Assembly (NCBI RefSeq): GCF_008727925.1
Contig: NZ_VTWT01000007.1
Location: forward strand, 124,001 to 188,000
Length of the DNA stretch: 64,000 bases
DNA from: Adhaeribacter soli
GTDB taxonomy: Bacteria > Bacteroidota > Bacteroidia > Cytophagales > Hymenobacteraceae
Reading direction: 5' to 3'
Part shown: piece after piece, positions 50,393 through 59,129 of the stretch
Numbering within the stretch: the first letter of the stretch is position 1
How the letters are laid out: each line of letters starts with the position of its first letter
Notes under the pieces: model-generated
Seen by the model: only the letters and a program-made list of their open reading frames with translations
Databases searched by the model: none
Told to the model about the DNA's origin: nothing
Position numbers and translations under genes: made by a program

Positions 50393-50860
50393 TTAGCTTG
50401 TCTGTTCCACAACAATGCGGTGGTGGTCGATCTTAATAATGCGGATGCTGGTATTGGTGGGAATGAATTCGCCGTTGGTGCAAACTTCAAAGTGTTTCCC
50501 GTGAAAATACCCGGTGCCGATAGGGCGTAAGGAAGAAAGCGTGGTGCCTGTTTCTCCAACCTCGAGTTCCGGTTTAATGTCTTCGTTTACCCGCGCTTTG
50601 TTTACGGTGGTTAAAGCAAATTTCTGCCAGGTTTGTTTTTTCAGGCCGACGTACACAAAAGCTGCCGTAAGCACCACCGAAATACCCAGTATAAGGTAGC
50701 CATAACCGGAGCCCAGGTCGCGGAAACCCATCCAGACGCCAATGCCTATCAGAATTACGCCGGCCAGGCCTACCACCGTAGTGCCGGGCACCAGCACAAT
50801 TTCGGCCGCCAGCAACACAATGCCAAATACCAGCAACGACACAATCGTGATCCATTCCAT
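50393..50860 (-). CDS. NfeD family membrane protein, 155 aa
   Basis: Three N-terminal helices (about 5-25, 28-46 and 52-73) and a C-terminal OB-fold (about 90-150) with ELEVGETGTTLSSLRPIGTGY, characteristic of short NfeD proteins. It partners FloA in membrane microdomains. It is upstream of floA on the same strand with a 134-bp repeat-filled gap. The start is ATG 50860. It lacks the ClpP-like serine protease domain of long NfeD homologues, so it is the short form. Confidence 0.88.
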   Translation of the reverse strand: MEWITIVSLLVFGIVLLAAEIVLVPGTTVVGLAGVILIGIGVWMGFRDLGSGYGYLILGISVVLTAAFVYVGLKKQTWQKFALTTVNKARVNEDIKPELEVGETGTTLSSLRPIGTGYFHGKHFEVCTNGEFIPTNTSIRIIKIDHHRIVVEQTS

Positions 50861-50983
50861 ATGCTTCGGAAGTTGATGTAATGCTTAAAGATACATTTTT
50901 CTGCCGGAAACAAAATTTCAGGAGCCGGGATTGTATTTGATTTTAAAATAACATAGCTTTCTGAAAACTGTTTTAACCTCAGC

Positions 50984-51538
50984 ATGAAGAAGGCCATTTT
51001 ACTTTTTTTACTGGTTTGGATAGGATTTGGGACCAGAAGTTTTTCCCAGATGAGCCCGGGAGATACGATCCGGAAGAATAACCAGTACCTGAATTCGGTA
51101 TATGTGGAGGGCATGGGGAACACCATGACCGGTTCTTTTAACTACGAACGCCTGTTCCGGATAAAAGGCCGCACCGATGTACTGGCTTTCCGCGTAGGCG
51201 GCATGTGCTGGCCTTTGCCGATGAATAAGAATAAGGAGGCGTATGACATCGACATTCCGATGGAGTTCAGCGTGTTCTGGGGAGCGGAAGGAGTGAAGCC
51301 TGAAGTTGGTTTTGGAGTAACTTATAAAATTATTACTGAAAACAACGATGAAACGGGCAAGCTGAAATATGAAACTGCTTTGATGCCGGTTGTGCGGCTT
51401 GGCTGCCGGTATGTTTCCTCAAATAACAAGTTTTTCGTCCGGGCTGGGGTCTTGGCTTTGTTTATTGGTTACGACTATATCCTGCCTCCGGTATGGCCTT
51501 CGGTAGGTCTTGCGCTGGGTTACAGCTTTGGGAAGTAG
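50984..51538 (+). CDS. Outer-membrane beta-barrel-like protein, paralogue 1
   Basis: A 184-residue secreted protein with a signal peptide (LLFLLVWIGFGTRSFS, then Q). The mature part contains NSVYVEGMGNTMTGSFNYERL, FRVGG, then a beta strand ending PSVGLALGYSFGK. The alternating small/aromatic strands and a terminal glycine-aromatic strand fit a small eight-stranded barrel. It is the first of three adjacent paralogues on the + strand (27- and 18-bp gaps), which are probably co-transcribed. I know no specific function; small barrels of this type can be lipid-binding or inert scaffold proteins. Confidence 0.72.
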   Translation: MKKAILLFLLVWIGFGTRSFSQMSPGDTIRKNNQYLNSVYVEGMGNTMTGSFNYERLFRIKGRTDVLAFRVGGMCWPLPMNKNKEAYDIDIPMEFSVFWGAEGVKPEVGFGVTYKIITENNDETGKLKYETALMPVVRLGCRYVSSNNKFFVRAGVLALFIGYDYILPPVWPSVGLALGYSFGK

Positions 51539-51565
51539 CAAAAGCCTGATTTTAATGCTCCGGTA

Positions 51566-52132
51566 ATGAAAAAAACACGGATACTTTTTTGCCTCATTTT
51601 GGTAGCATTTTCCAAAGTAACTTCAGGCCAGGTGTTGCCCTCAGATTCAGCTAAAATAGCAGCGCCTTTTCACAATTCGGTTTATCTGGAAATTATGGGA
51701 AACGGGTTAGCGGCTTCGCTGAATTATGAGCGGGTATTCAGGTTGCCCAAATCTGAAACCTGGATCGCGGCGCGGGTAGGAGGAGCCTGGTTTCCGGCGG
51801 GAAGAGAAGAAGGTTACACCAATTACACTACGCTTGTGCCGGTAGAGATCAGCATTTTTCACGGGGAAAAACCCTGGAAAAATGAAGCTGGTTTTGGTGT
51901 TACTTTTATGGAAGAAGCCGATTTTAATAGTGAAAAGCAAAGGCCTGAAAAGCAACAAAATTTAATTCCGGTTTTCAGATTTGGGCGGCGTTATGCTGAT
52001 CCGGAAAGCCCGTTTATGGTCCGGTGGGGCGTATTGGCGGTGATCCTGCCGGATGAGGTACAGGGAGATTTTCTTCCGCAAGTTATGCCTTGGTTCGGGG
52101 TTAGTTTGGGTTACGGTTTTGGTAGAAGGTAA
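51566..52132 (+). CDS. Outer-membrane beta-barrel-like protein, paralogue 2
   Basis: A 188-residue protein with a signal peptide ending KVTSGQ and the shared block NSVYLEIMGNGLAASLNYERV, then ARVGGAWFP, PVEISIFHGE and the C-terminal strand PWFGVSLGYGFGRR. It aligns with the genes on both sides over the whole length, so it arose by tandem duplication. The variable region after ARVGG (REEGYTNYTT) corresponds to a surface loop. It starts at ATG 51566, 27 bp after the first paralogue. Confidence 0.72.
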   Translation: MKKTRILFCLILVAFSKVTSGQVLPSDSAKIAAPFHNSVYLEIMGNGLAASLNYERVFRLPKSETWIAARVGGAWFPAGREEGYTNYTTLVPVEISIFHGEKPWKNEAGFGVTFMEEADFNSEKQRPEKQQNLIPVFRFGRRYADPESPFMVRWGVLAVILPDEVQGDFLPQVMPWFGVSLGYGFGRR

Positions 52133-52150
52133 TATTTTAATGCTTCAACA

Positions 52151-52729
52151 ATGAAAAAAACACTTATCCTTTTCTGGCTGATTTTAGCAGCGTTTTATCA
52201 TGCTTGTAACGCCCAAGGTCTCCGTACGGATTCTGCCGAAATGACTTCGGCCTTTCAGCATGGTGTTTATCTGGAAGCAGGCGGTGCCGCTTTATTAGGA
52301 TCCCTAAATTATGAAATGCGGTACAATTTTCCAACAAGCAACAGGACCATTGCATTCAGGGTAGGCGGTTTGTATCTGCCGGAAGGGAAAGCGGACGGGA
52401 AGCAAAAGTACTGGCAGGCTATTCCGGTGGAAGTCAGTACTTACGCCGGAAAGCGTGATTTAAAAATGGAGTTTGGTTTAGGGCTTACTTACCTTCAAAG
52501 GGTTTATAAAAAAGATTCAGACAATTACGAAGCCGTGGTTAAAGAAAAGGGCTTTTTGCCGGTACCGCGCATCGGCTTACGCTACGAAAAAGCAGATACG
52601 CCTTTCTTTGCCCGCCTGGCCCTTACCCCATTAGTAATCGGCACGCTTAAAAACGATTCCGATTTTATATTGCCGCCTGTGCTGCCTTGGTTTGGGCTTA
52701 GTTTTGGTTATACCTTTAGTAAGCAGTAA
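52151..52729 (+). CDS. Outer-membrane beta-barrel-like protein, paralogue 3
   Basis: A 192-residue third copy of the family. Signal peptide ends HACNAQ; the shared block reads HGVYLEAGGAALLGSLNYEMR, then FRVGGLYLPEG, IPVEVSTYAG and the terminal strand PWFGLSFGYTFSKQ. It has diverged most, with MRYNFP replacing the ERLFR-type segment. It starts at ATG 52151, 18 bp after paralogue 2. A palindromic hairpin at 52750-52782 ends the unit. Confidence 0.72.
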   Translation: MKKTLILFWLILAAFYHACNAQGLRTDSAEMTSAFQHGVYLEAGGAALLGSLNYEMRYNFPTSNRTIAFRVGGLYLPEGKADGKQKYWQAIPVEVSTYAGKRDLKMEFGLGLTYLQRVYKKDSDNYEAVVKEKGFLPVPRIGLRYEKADTPFFARLALTPLVIGTLKNDSDFILPPVLPWFGLSFGYTFSKQ

Positions 52730-52749
52730 AAATAGGCCTTTAATACAAA

Positions 52750-52782
52750 AAACCTCACAGGTCTCCGAGACCTGTGAGGTTT
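52750..52782. terminator. Bidirectional palindromic terminator, REP-like
   Basis: A 15-bp perfect stem AAACCTCACAGGTCT/AGACCTGTGAGGTTT closes the triloop CCG, between the barrel genes (+) and proS (-). The ACCTCACAGGT...ACCTGTGAGGT word is widespread in Bacteroidota intergenic DNA, so it may be a repeat used as a terminator. Confidence 0.75.
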
Positions 52783-52817
52783 AAGGCAGTAGTTTTTCAG
52801 TTTAAAAGCTACCGTTT

Positions 52818-54296
52818 CTAATACGCTCTGGCAAAATAAACGCGACGCGACGAAGGTTTTCCGGTTACCATATCCACGCCTGCTTCTTCCGGGGTATCCA
52901 AGGCAATGCAGCGGATGGTCGCTTTGGTTTCTTCCTTGATGCGTTCTTCGGTTTCCGGAGTGCCGTCCCAGTGCGCCAGTACAAAGCCTGGTTTTTCGTC
53001 CAGTACGCGTTTGAACTCTTCGTAAGAATCTACTTTTACGGTGTTTTCCTGGCGGAATTGCAGCGCTTTGTTGTAGATATTTTCCTGAATGTCGTGCAGC
53101 AGGTTTTCGAGGGTGTTTTCCAGGCCTTCCAGCTGCAGGCTTTGCTTTTCTTTGGTGTCGCGGCGGGCTACTTCGGCGGTGCCGTTTTCCAGGTCGCGCG
53201 GACCAATGGCTACGCGTACCGGCACGCCTTTCAGTTCCCATTCGGCAAATTTAAACCCCGGGCGTTCGGTATCGCGGTCGTCGTATTTTACCGAAATGCC
53301 TTTGGCTTCGAGTTTTTGCTTCAGTTCCGCTACCTTTTCAGAGATCTGGGCCAGTTCTTCGTCTTTGCGGAAGATCGGCACAAATACTACCTGGATCGGC
53401 GCCAGTTTCGGAGGCAATACCAGACCTTCATCGTCGGAGTGGGCCATAACCAACGCGCCCATTAAACGGGTGCTTACGCCCCAGCTGGTTCCCCAAACGT
53501 GTTCCAGTTTTCCTTCTTTGTTCGTGAATTTTACATCGAAAGCCTGGGCAAAATTCTGACCTAAAAAGTGCGATGTTCCGGCCTGTAAGGCTTTGCCGTC
53601 CTGCATTAAGCCTTCGATGCAATAGGTGTCTAAAGCGCCCGCAAAGCGTTCGTTCGGGGTTTTTACGCCTTTTACCACCGGCAGGGCCAGATAGTTCTCG
53701 GCGAAATCGGCGTATACGTTCAGCATCTGCACGGTTTCGGCTACAGCTTCTTCGGCGGTGGCGTGGGCGGTGTGCCCTTCCTGCCATAAGAACTCGGCGG
53801 TGCGTAAAAATAAACGCGTACGCATTTCCCAGCGCACTACGTTGGCCCACTGGTTAATGAGCAAAGGCAGATCGCGGTAGCTTTGGATCCAGTTTTTGTA
53901 GGTGCTCCAGATAATGGCTTCGGAAGTAGGACGCACTACCAGTTCTTCTTCCAGCCTGGCCTCCGGATCTACGCGTAGTTTTCCTTTATTGTCCGGATCG
54001 TTTTGCAGGCGGTAGTGGGTTACCACCGCGCATTCTTTGGCAAAACCTTCGGCATTTTTCTCTTCGGCCTCGAACATGCTTTTCGGGATGAAGAGGGGGA
54101 AATAAGCGTTGGAGTGGCCGGTCTTTTTGAACATATCGTCCAGCACGCGCTGCATCTTTTCCCAGATGGCGTAACCGTAGGGCTTAATAACCATGCAGCC
54201 GCGCACGCCGGAGTTTTCCGCCAGGCCCGCGCGCTTTACTAATTCGTTGTACCACAGCGAATAATCTTCGCTTCTTTTAGGTAAACCTTTGCTCAT
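52818..54296 (-). CDS. proS: Prolyl-tRNA synthetase (archaeal/eukaryotic-type)
   Basis: A 492-residue class II synthetase of the short type 3 architecture, lacking the bacterial editing insertion. Motif 1 is around LIPKSMF, and motif 2 around [20 protein letters not shown]. It has [20 protein letters not shown] as motif 3. The C-terminal domain contains the zinc-type fold remnants and ends in the conserved FARAY, whose terminal Tyr is a mark of this type. It charges tRNA-Pro. The start is ATG 54296. It is monocistronic and convergent with the barrel operon. Confidence 0.95.
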   Translation of the reverse strand: MSKGLPKRSEDYSLWYNELVKRAGLAENSGVRGCMVIKPYGYAIWEKMQRVLDDMFKKTGHSNAYFPLFIPKSMFEAEEKNAEGFAKECAVVTHYRLQNDPDNKGKLRVDPEARLEEELVVRPTSEAIIWSTYKNWIQSYRDLPLLINQWANVVRWEMRTRLFLRTAEFLWQEGHTAHATAEEAVAETVQMLNVYADFAENYLALPVVKGVKTPNERFAGALDTYCIEGLMQDGKALQAGTSHFLGQNFAQAFDVKFTNKEGKLEHVWGTSWGVSTRLMGALVMAHSDDEGLVLPPKLAPIQVVFVPIFRKDEELAQISEKVAELKQKLEAKGISVKYDDRDTERPGFKFAEWELKGVPVRVAIGPRDLENGTAEVARRDTKEKQSLQLEGLENTLENLLHDIQENIYNKALQFRQENTVKVDSYEEFKRVLDEKPGFVLAHWDGTPETEERIKEETKATIRCIALDTPEEAGVDMVTGKPSSRRVYFARAY

Positions 54297-54490
54297 ATTT
54301 TAATATCTTTGTTAAAGGCAAGCCCTTTCCTGAAAAAGTGATTTTTTTGGTACGGGATTTGCGTTGAAAATTTCTATATTAGAATATCATTCCGGGGTAA
54401 AATTACGTTAATTAAGCATATAAACCTTATGCCCGGAGCCTGATTCAAGTTAACATTACTTTCGTTCGCCGGACATTTTTCGAGATAGCC

Positions 54491-55780
54491 ATGAGATTAT
54501 TATCTACATCCATTTTAATACCGCTGCTGGGATTGGCCGCACTGGGCTGTACCAGCAGCACAGCGTTGCAGTCATCCGAAACCGATGACCTGTACTTTGC
54601 CTCTTCGGACCGCACCAGGCGGGTAGAAACGGTGGCGTCGGACAACAGCAGCGGTTACGGAACTGTTTCTTCCGACGAAGCAGTGAATCCGGAATATTCC
54701 GGAAACTCTTCATCAGGACAGCAGGCTGTAACGAACAACTATAATTATTACGATAGCGATTACGGCTATTCCTCAAGAACCCGTTACCGTTCCAGGAGCA
54801 ATTATAATTTCTATGCCGTAGATCCGTTCTATTCCCCTTTCGGTTATTCGGCGGCTTATTGCTATAGTTTATACGATCCGTTCTGGTACCCTTACTGCTA
54901 TCCGTCGCCGGGCTTAAGCATCAGCATCGGTTATGGCTGGGGTTACGGTTATCCGGGCTACGGCTATTACTACGACCGGCCTTACGGCTACTATCCTTAC
55001 CGCGGCTACTATGGCGGTGGTTATGGCGGCTACTACCAGGGCTTCTACGATGGCTATCATGCGGGCAATTACGGTTATGGCTACAACCGCCGCAAAGTAA
55101 ATTATGCCCCGCGTAACGACCGGAGCACCGTGCCTACGAACGTATCGAATTCCGGCGGTTCAGCCGGGCGTCCGGCCATGCCGGGCCGGGTAGCCTCTCC
55201 GGGGCAGCCGGGCAGGGTGGCCGCTCCGAACCAACCGGCAGGGCAGACCGGCGGGCGGCCAATGCGGGTTGCTACACCACAGCAGGAAACTAGCCAGCCG
55301 GGAAGACCGGCTAATCAGCCTGCCAGAGAAGGACAGGCGCCACAGCAGTTAAACCAACAGCCGGATGCCCAACAGGTTCGTCCGGATAATTACCAGTTCC
55401 AGAACCAGCCGCAGCCGGGCAGCCGTCCGGTAAGAGGCCGCGATGCGGAGGTTCCGGCTAACCAGAACGATCAACCTGCTCGTCAGATGGATAAGCCAAG
55501 ACAAACGGATGCGCCTGCTCCGCAAAGTGCCCCGGCGCAACCGGAACGGCCGGCACGTGGCGGCAGAGGTCTGTTCCAGAGCCGTCCGGCTGAACAGCCA
55601 AGCGCTCCGGCCCCGCAGCCTGCCCCGAACTACAACCGGCCTTCGCGCAGTAACAGTGAGTACCGGAGCAACGACGGTGGCGGCAGCAGCGCCCCGGTTT
55701 ACCGCAACAGCTCGCCATCCAACAGCGGTGGCAGCAATCAGGGTCGCCCGAGCGGTAGCTTTGGCCGCCCGCGTAACTAA
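54491..55780 (+). CDS. Tyr/Gly-rich, Pro/Gln-rich lipoprotein, 429 aa
   Basis: The signal peptide ends in LAALGC (Cys20). Residues about 85-200 are extremely rich in Tyr and Gly (for example YGWGYGYPGYGYYYDRPYGY). From about 205 to the end the chain is Pro/Gln/Arg/Ser rich (PGRVASPGQPGRVAAPNQP) and disordered. No folded domain is evident. Such chains occur in surface-exposed adhesive or matrix-like proteins, but no function is proven. It is 18 bp upstream of the FadL-type porin gene and probably co-transcribed. The repetitive sequence may vary between strains. Start is ATG 54491. Confidence 0.72.
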   Translation: MRLLSTSILIPLLGLAALGCTSSTALQSSETDDLYFASSDRTRRVETVASDNSSGYGTVSSDEAVNPEYSGNSSSGQQAVTNNYNYYDSDYGYSSRTRYRSRSNYNFYAVDPFYSPFGYSAAYCYSLYDPFWYPYCYPSPGLSISIGYGWGYGYPGYGYYYDRPYGYYPYRGYYGGGYGGYYQGFYDGYHAGNYGYGYNRRKVNYAPRNDRSTVPTNVSNSGGSAGRPAMPGRVASPGQPGRVAAPNQPAGQTGGRPMRVATPQQETSQPGRPANQPAREGQAPQQLNQQPDAQQVRPDNYQFQNQPQPGSRPVRGRDAEVPANQNDQPARQMDKPRQTDAPAPQSAPAQPERPARGGRGLFQSRPAEQPSAPAPQPAPNYNRPSRSNSEYRSNDGGGSSAPVYRNSSPSNSGGSNQGRPSGSFGRPRN

Positions 55781-55798
55781 TATTCTGCAAACAAACTT

Positions 55799-57328
55799 AT
55801 GAAGAACCTGAAAATAATTGCCGCCGGGCTGGCTTTGCTGGCCTGGTCTGGCAAAGCTATGGCACAAAATGAAACAGATGCCCTGCGCTATTCGCTGCTG
55901 GGCTTTGGCGGAACGGCTCGCGTGCAAGGGCTGGCCGGGGCACAGACCGCTTTGGGCGCCGATGCTTCTACCATGGCCGGCAACCCGGCTGGCTTAGGCT
56001 TGTATCGCAAAAGCGAAGTAACGTTCTCGGCAGGCCTGAATTTTAACGAAACCAAAAGCCGCTTCGGCGGCATTTCAACTCCTGACTCCCGCAATAATTT
56101 CAATATTCCGCAGCTGGGCATTGTGTTTGCCGACCGGAAGCCGGATGAAGTAGAAGGGAAATGGCGTGGGGGTAGTTTCGGGATTGGCTTTACCCGATTG
56201 AACAGCTTTCAGTCCAGAACTTCCTACGAAACCAACTTGGCGGACCAAAACTCCTTTCTGCAATCCTTACAGGATAATATTACCAACTTTGGAATTACCA
56301 AGGCTGAGCTTGATGCTGAGTACGGGAATAACGGCGACAATATTACGACTACTGAAGGATTGGCTTATGCTACTTTTCTTATTGATGCCGATACCTTGAC
56401 TGGTAAATTATTTGTGCCGGGACGTAAGGGAATCGTGAATCAGCAGGAAAGTATTTTCCGGCGCGGGGCGCAGAACCAATGGGATTTCAGCTATGGCGCC
56501 AGTTACCTGGACAAGCTCTTTATCGGTGGTTCACTGGGTTTGGTTACGGTACGGTATGAGCAGGAAAGGACCTTAACCGAAACTTCGGCGCAGGAAGAAC
56601 CCGTTCTGGCTAATTATACTTTAACCGATTATTTCAAGACTTCCGGTGCAGGTATCAATTTCCGGGTTGGTTTGATCTATAAGCCGGTAGATGCCCTCCG
56701 GATCGGCGCCAATATCCAGACGCCAACCTTTATGGGTTTAACGGATTACTACAATTCGGATATAGAAACGAATTACCGGCCGGATGTTGTTTCCCCAAGC
56801 CGCTTTACCGCCAGGACTATTGACGGACAATTCGAATATAACCTGACTACGCCCTTCCGGGCCAATGGTGGTTTAGCTTACTTTATAGGCAAGTACGGGT
56901 TTGTTTCGGCCGATATTGAATACGTAGATTATGGCGATGCCCGGTTCAGTTTTTCCGACGATAACCCCTATGGGTACGATCCCGGTACAAAGTACTTCAG
57001 AGCGCAGAACAGCCGGATAAGCAGTACCTACGGCAGCGCGCTGAATTACCGGGTGGGGGCCGAAGCCCGTTTCGATGTGTTCCGGGTACGGGGCGGTTTT
57101 GCTTACTACGGCGACCCGTACAAGACCAGCAACGTGGAGCGTAACCGTAAATACTTTACCGGCGGCATTGGCCTGAAAGAAAGCAATTATTTCATAGATG
57201 CGGCTTACGTATTCAGCAAATACAACAGCTACTATTCGCCCTACTCGCTGAACGATAATTCGCAGCCGGTAATAAATACCGATAATAATAACTCCAGTTT
57301 TGTAGTTACAGCGGGCTTTAACTTTTAA
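55799..57328 (+). CDS. OMPP1/FadL-family outer-membrane transporter, 509 aa
   Basis: The signal peptide ends AMAQ, followed by the FadL-type hatch region: RYSLLGFGGTARVQGLAGAQ, with an N-terminal NPAGLGLYRKSEV segment (NPA motif). The rest is a long series of amphipathic strands ending GFNF, a good barrel C-terminus. FadL proteins move hydrophobic compounds such as fatty acids or aromatics across the outer membrane. The gene is downstream of the Tyr/Gly-rich lipoprotein and followed by a strong hairpin. Substrate unknown. Confidence 0.87.
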   Translation: MKNLKIIAAGLALLAWSGKAMAQNETDALRYSLLGFGGTARVQGLAGAQTALGADASTMAGNPAGLGLYRKSEVTFSAGLNFNETKSRFGGISTPDSRNNFNIPQLGIVFADRKPDEVEGKWRGGSFGIGFTRLNSFQSRTSYETNLADQNSFLQSLQDNITNFGITKAELDAEYGNNGDNITTTEGLAYATFLIDADTLTGKLFVPGRKGIVNQQESIFRRGAQNQWDFSYGASYLDKLFIGGSLGLVTVRYEQERTLTETSAQEEPVLANYTLTDYFKTSGAGINFRVGLIYKPVDALRIGANIQTPTFMGLTDYYNSDIETNYRPDVVSPSRFTARTIDGQFEYNLTTPFRANGGLAYFIGKYGFVSADIEYVDYGDARFSFSDDNPYGYDPGTKYFRAQNSRISSTYGSALNYRVGAEARFDVFRVRGGFAYYGDPYKTSNVERNRKYFTGGIGLKESNYFIDAAYVFSKYNSYYSPYSLNDNSQPVINTDNNNSSFVVTAGFNF

Positions 57329-57352
57329 GCTTAAATTGTTACCGTTTCAGAT

Positions 57353-57392
57353 AAAAAAGCGGCTTTCCTTTCAGAAGGGAAGCCGCTTTTTT
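57353..57392. terminator. Strong bidirectional terminator
   Basis: AAAAAAGCGGCTTTCC pairs with GGGAAGCCGCTTTTTT (one T-G wobble) around an eight-base loop, with A and T runs at the ends. It serves the FadL-type gene (+) and possibly the convergent lipoprotein gene (stop at 57454). Confidence 0.88.
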
Positions 57393-57453
57393 GTTTCTAC
57401 AAAGTGCCTTGTTCGATTTAATTCATAAAATGGTACCCTTTCCGGCCGGAAAA

Positions 57454-58152
57454 CTACTTTACATTCACCGTGTAAGTTCGGGTAGTAATTTCGTTCCTTT
57501 CGGTAATGGTCGTAAAAGTGTAAACGATCTGGCTGCCTTTTACTTTGTTTGCCGCTACTTTCTCCCGCAGCTTATAGGTATACTTATTGGCCGGAGAGGC
57601 GATTGCTTCGTGAAGCGGTTGGCTGGCTTCAGAGCTGGTCGCGGTAAACGATTTAAGCTTGTCCCGGGAGGATACGGTTATCGTTAATTTATTGATGGAA
57701 TCGCCGGTAGCCAGGGAAATGCTGTTTTCTTTCGGGCTGAAATCGATAACTGCTTTGGGGTACTCAACCTTCACGGTATAGGTGCGGCTGGTGGTTTCAT
57801 TTCTTTCGGTAACTGCCGTGAACGTGTAAACAACCCGGTCACCCTTTACTTTACTGGCAGCAATTTTATCTAGCAGAACCGTATTGTATTTTCTGGCTGG
57901 GAAGGGGATGGTATCATGAAGCAACTTCGCTGAATCGGAACAGCCTATGGTAAATGACTGAAGCCGGTCCATGGAAGAAACGGTAATGGCCAGCTTGTTT
58001 ACCGAGTCGCCGGGGGCTAAGGCAATGGTGTTTTCTTTCGGGTTGAAATCTATTATCGCTCTGGGGTTTGGCGTGCTGTCGTTTACGCAGCTGCTTATGA
58101 AGCCGGTAGCCGCAACCAGACCAGGTAACAGAAAAGATAAAGCGTTTTTCAT
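57454..58152 (-). CDS. Lipoprotein with two tandem beta-domain repeats, 232 aa
   Basis: The signal peptide ends in FISSC (Cys22). The rest consists of two similar units of about 100 residues (roughly 32-130 and 134-232). Each has a IDFxPKENxIxLAxGDS opening, a KLxITVSSxDxLxSF strand, and an end with VVYTFTxxTERNExTxRTYTV. The repeats look like immunoglobulin-type or DUF5018-like beta-sandwich domains found in secreted Bacteroidota proteins. The close match of the two units implies recent internal duplication. The start is ATG 58152. Function unknown. Confidence 0.75.
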   Translation of the reverse strand: MKNALSFLLPGLVAATGFISSCVNDSTPNPRAIIDFNPKENTIALAPGDSVNKLAITVSSMDRLQSFTIGCSDSAKLLHDTIPFPARKYNTVLLDKIAASKVKGDRVVYTFTAVTERNETTSRTYTVKVEYPKAVIDFSPKENSISLATGDSINKLTITVSSRDKLKSFTATSSEASQPLHEAIASPANKYTYKLREKVAANKVKGSQIVYTFTTITERNEITTRTYTVNVK

Positions 58153-58261
58153 GGCGAAATGAATATTCAGAAAAGCAAAGTTAAGGTTTATACGGTCTGA
58201 ATTTTACTCCTGTGATTTGCATTTGGTTTCTAGCTTGTTAATTAGCGAATAAACCATAAAA

Positions 58262-58289
58262 AAAAGCCCCGCAAATTTGCAGGGCTTTT
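58262..58289 (-). terminator. Terminator of the lipoprotein gene at 58311
   Basis: AAAAGCCC and GGGCTTTT pair outside an inner GCAAATTTGC palindrome. On the minus strand a T-run follows directly. It lies 22 bp after the stop codon at 58311. Confidence 0.82.
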
Positions 58290-58310
58290 GTCTGTTTAAG
58301 GGCTTTAGGC

Positions 58311-58940
58311 CTATTTTTCAACTTTTACATCGATAGTAATTACACTCTGAGTAGCAGTGTTTGTAGGTTTTGTTAAAGCCGTAACTTTAGCAATTCCATG
58401 TTTCCCGGCTTCAGTTTTAAAAGAGAAAACGTCGCCAACATTTAAGTGCTTTACAGATGAAGAAGGCGTAAGACCCATGTTCGTGTAAATAGCAGCTACT
58501 TCATCGCCGTTGGTGGCTGCAGTGAACAATGCCTCATTTGCGCCCATATCCTTGAACATAGTCGCGTTTTTCTTTGTCCAGTTGGCATAATCAGCAGAAG
58601 TAATAGCACCGAAAACCTTAGCGCCGTTTGCATCATTTGGAGCAGCAATAGTCGCGCTATCCGGAGCTACATCGCCGGCTACGCTGAAGTAATAGCCGAA
58701 ATCGATAATGGCAGCGTTTGCTTTTGAGTTAGTAGAGTTAATAACGTCACCTGTTGTAGAAGCGAAGAAGCTACCAGGGGTCGCCTGCTGGTTTCCTAAT
58801 ATTTTGGCAGTGAAAGTATTCATTTCTTTTGGTGCCGGAGGTGCAGGTTGCGGATCATCATTGTCATCACCGCAGCTGGTCATTAATCCTAAGCTGGCAA
58901 CAGCTAACATCGAGAGGTAAAAGTTTCTCAGTTTTTTCAT
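58311..58940 (-). CDS. Hypothetical lipoprotein, 209 aa
   Basis: The signal peptide ends in LMTSC (Cys23), followed by an Asp/Pro-rich linker (GDDNDDPQPAPPAPKE) and a soluble domain. The domain has FTAKILGNQQATPGSFF and FGYYFSVAGDVAPDSATI, and ends in a strand VITIDVKVEK. It is neutral and Ala/Thr/Asn rich, as in many Bacteroidota surface lipoproteins. I recognise no named family. It starts at ATG 58940 and is solitary between the duplicated-domain lipoprotein and the DPP IV gene, to which it is divergent. Confidence 0.72.
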   Translation of the reverse strand: MKKLRNFYLSMLAVASLGLMTSCGDDNDDPQPAPPAPKEMNTFTAKILGNQQATPGSFFASTTGDVINSTNSKANAAIIDFGYYFSVAGDVAPDSATIAAPNDANGAKVFGAITSADYANWTKKNATMFKDMGANEALFTAATNGDEVAAIYTNMGLTPSSSVKHLNVGDVFSFKTEAGKHGIAKVTALTKPTNTATQSVITIDVKVEK

Positions 58941-59129
58941 AAGTTTTTAATTGTGTAAGGTTTATTATGGTTTAATTTATTTTCGAATCGGTTACGCAAA
59001 CTTAATACCAATTTTACAATATAAACAGCCAGTAAACTGAATATTGGCCGTTAAGGTTGTGCATCTTTTGGCAAAGGCAAATTAATCCGATAAATTTAGC
59101 ACTTCAAAATTAATTTCCCACTTTAGCTT

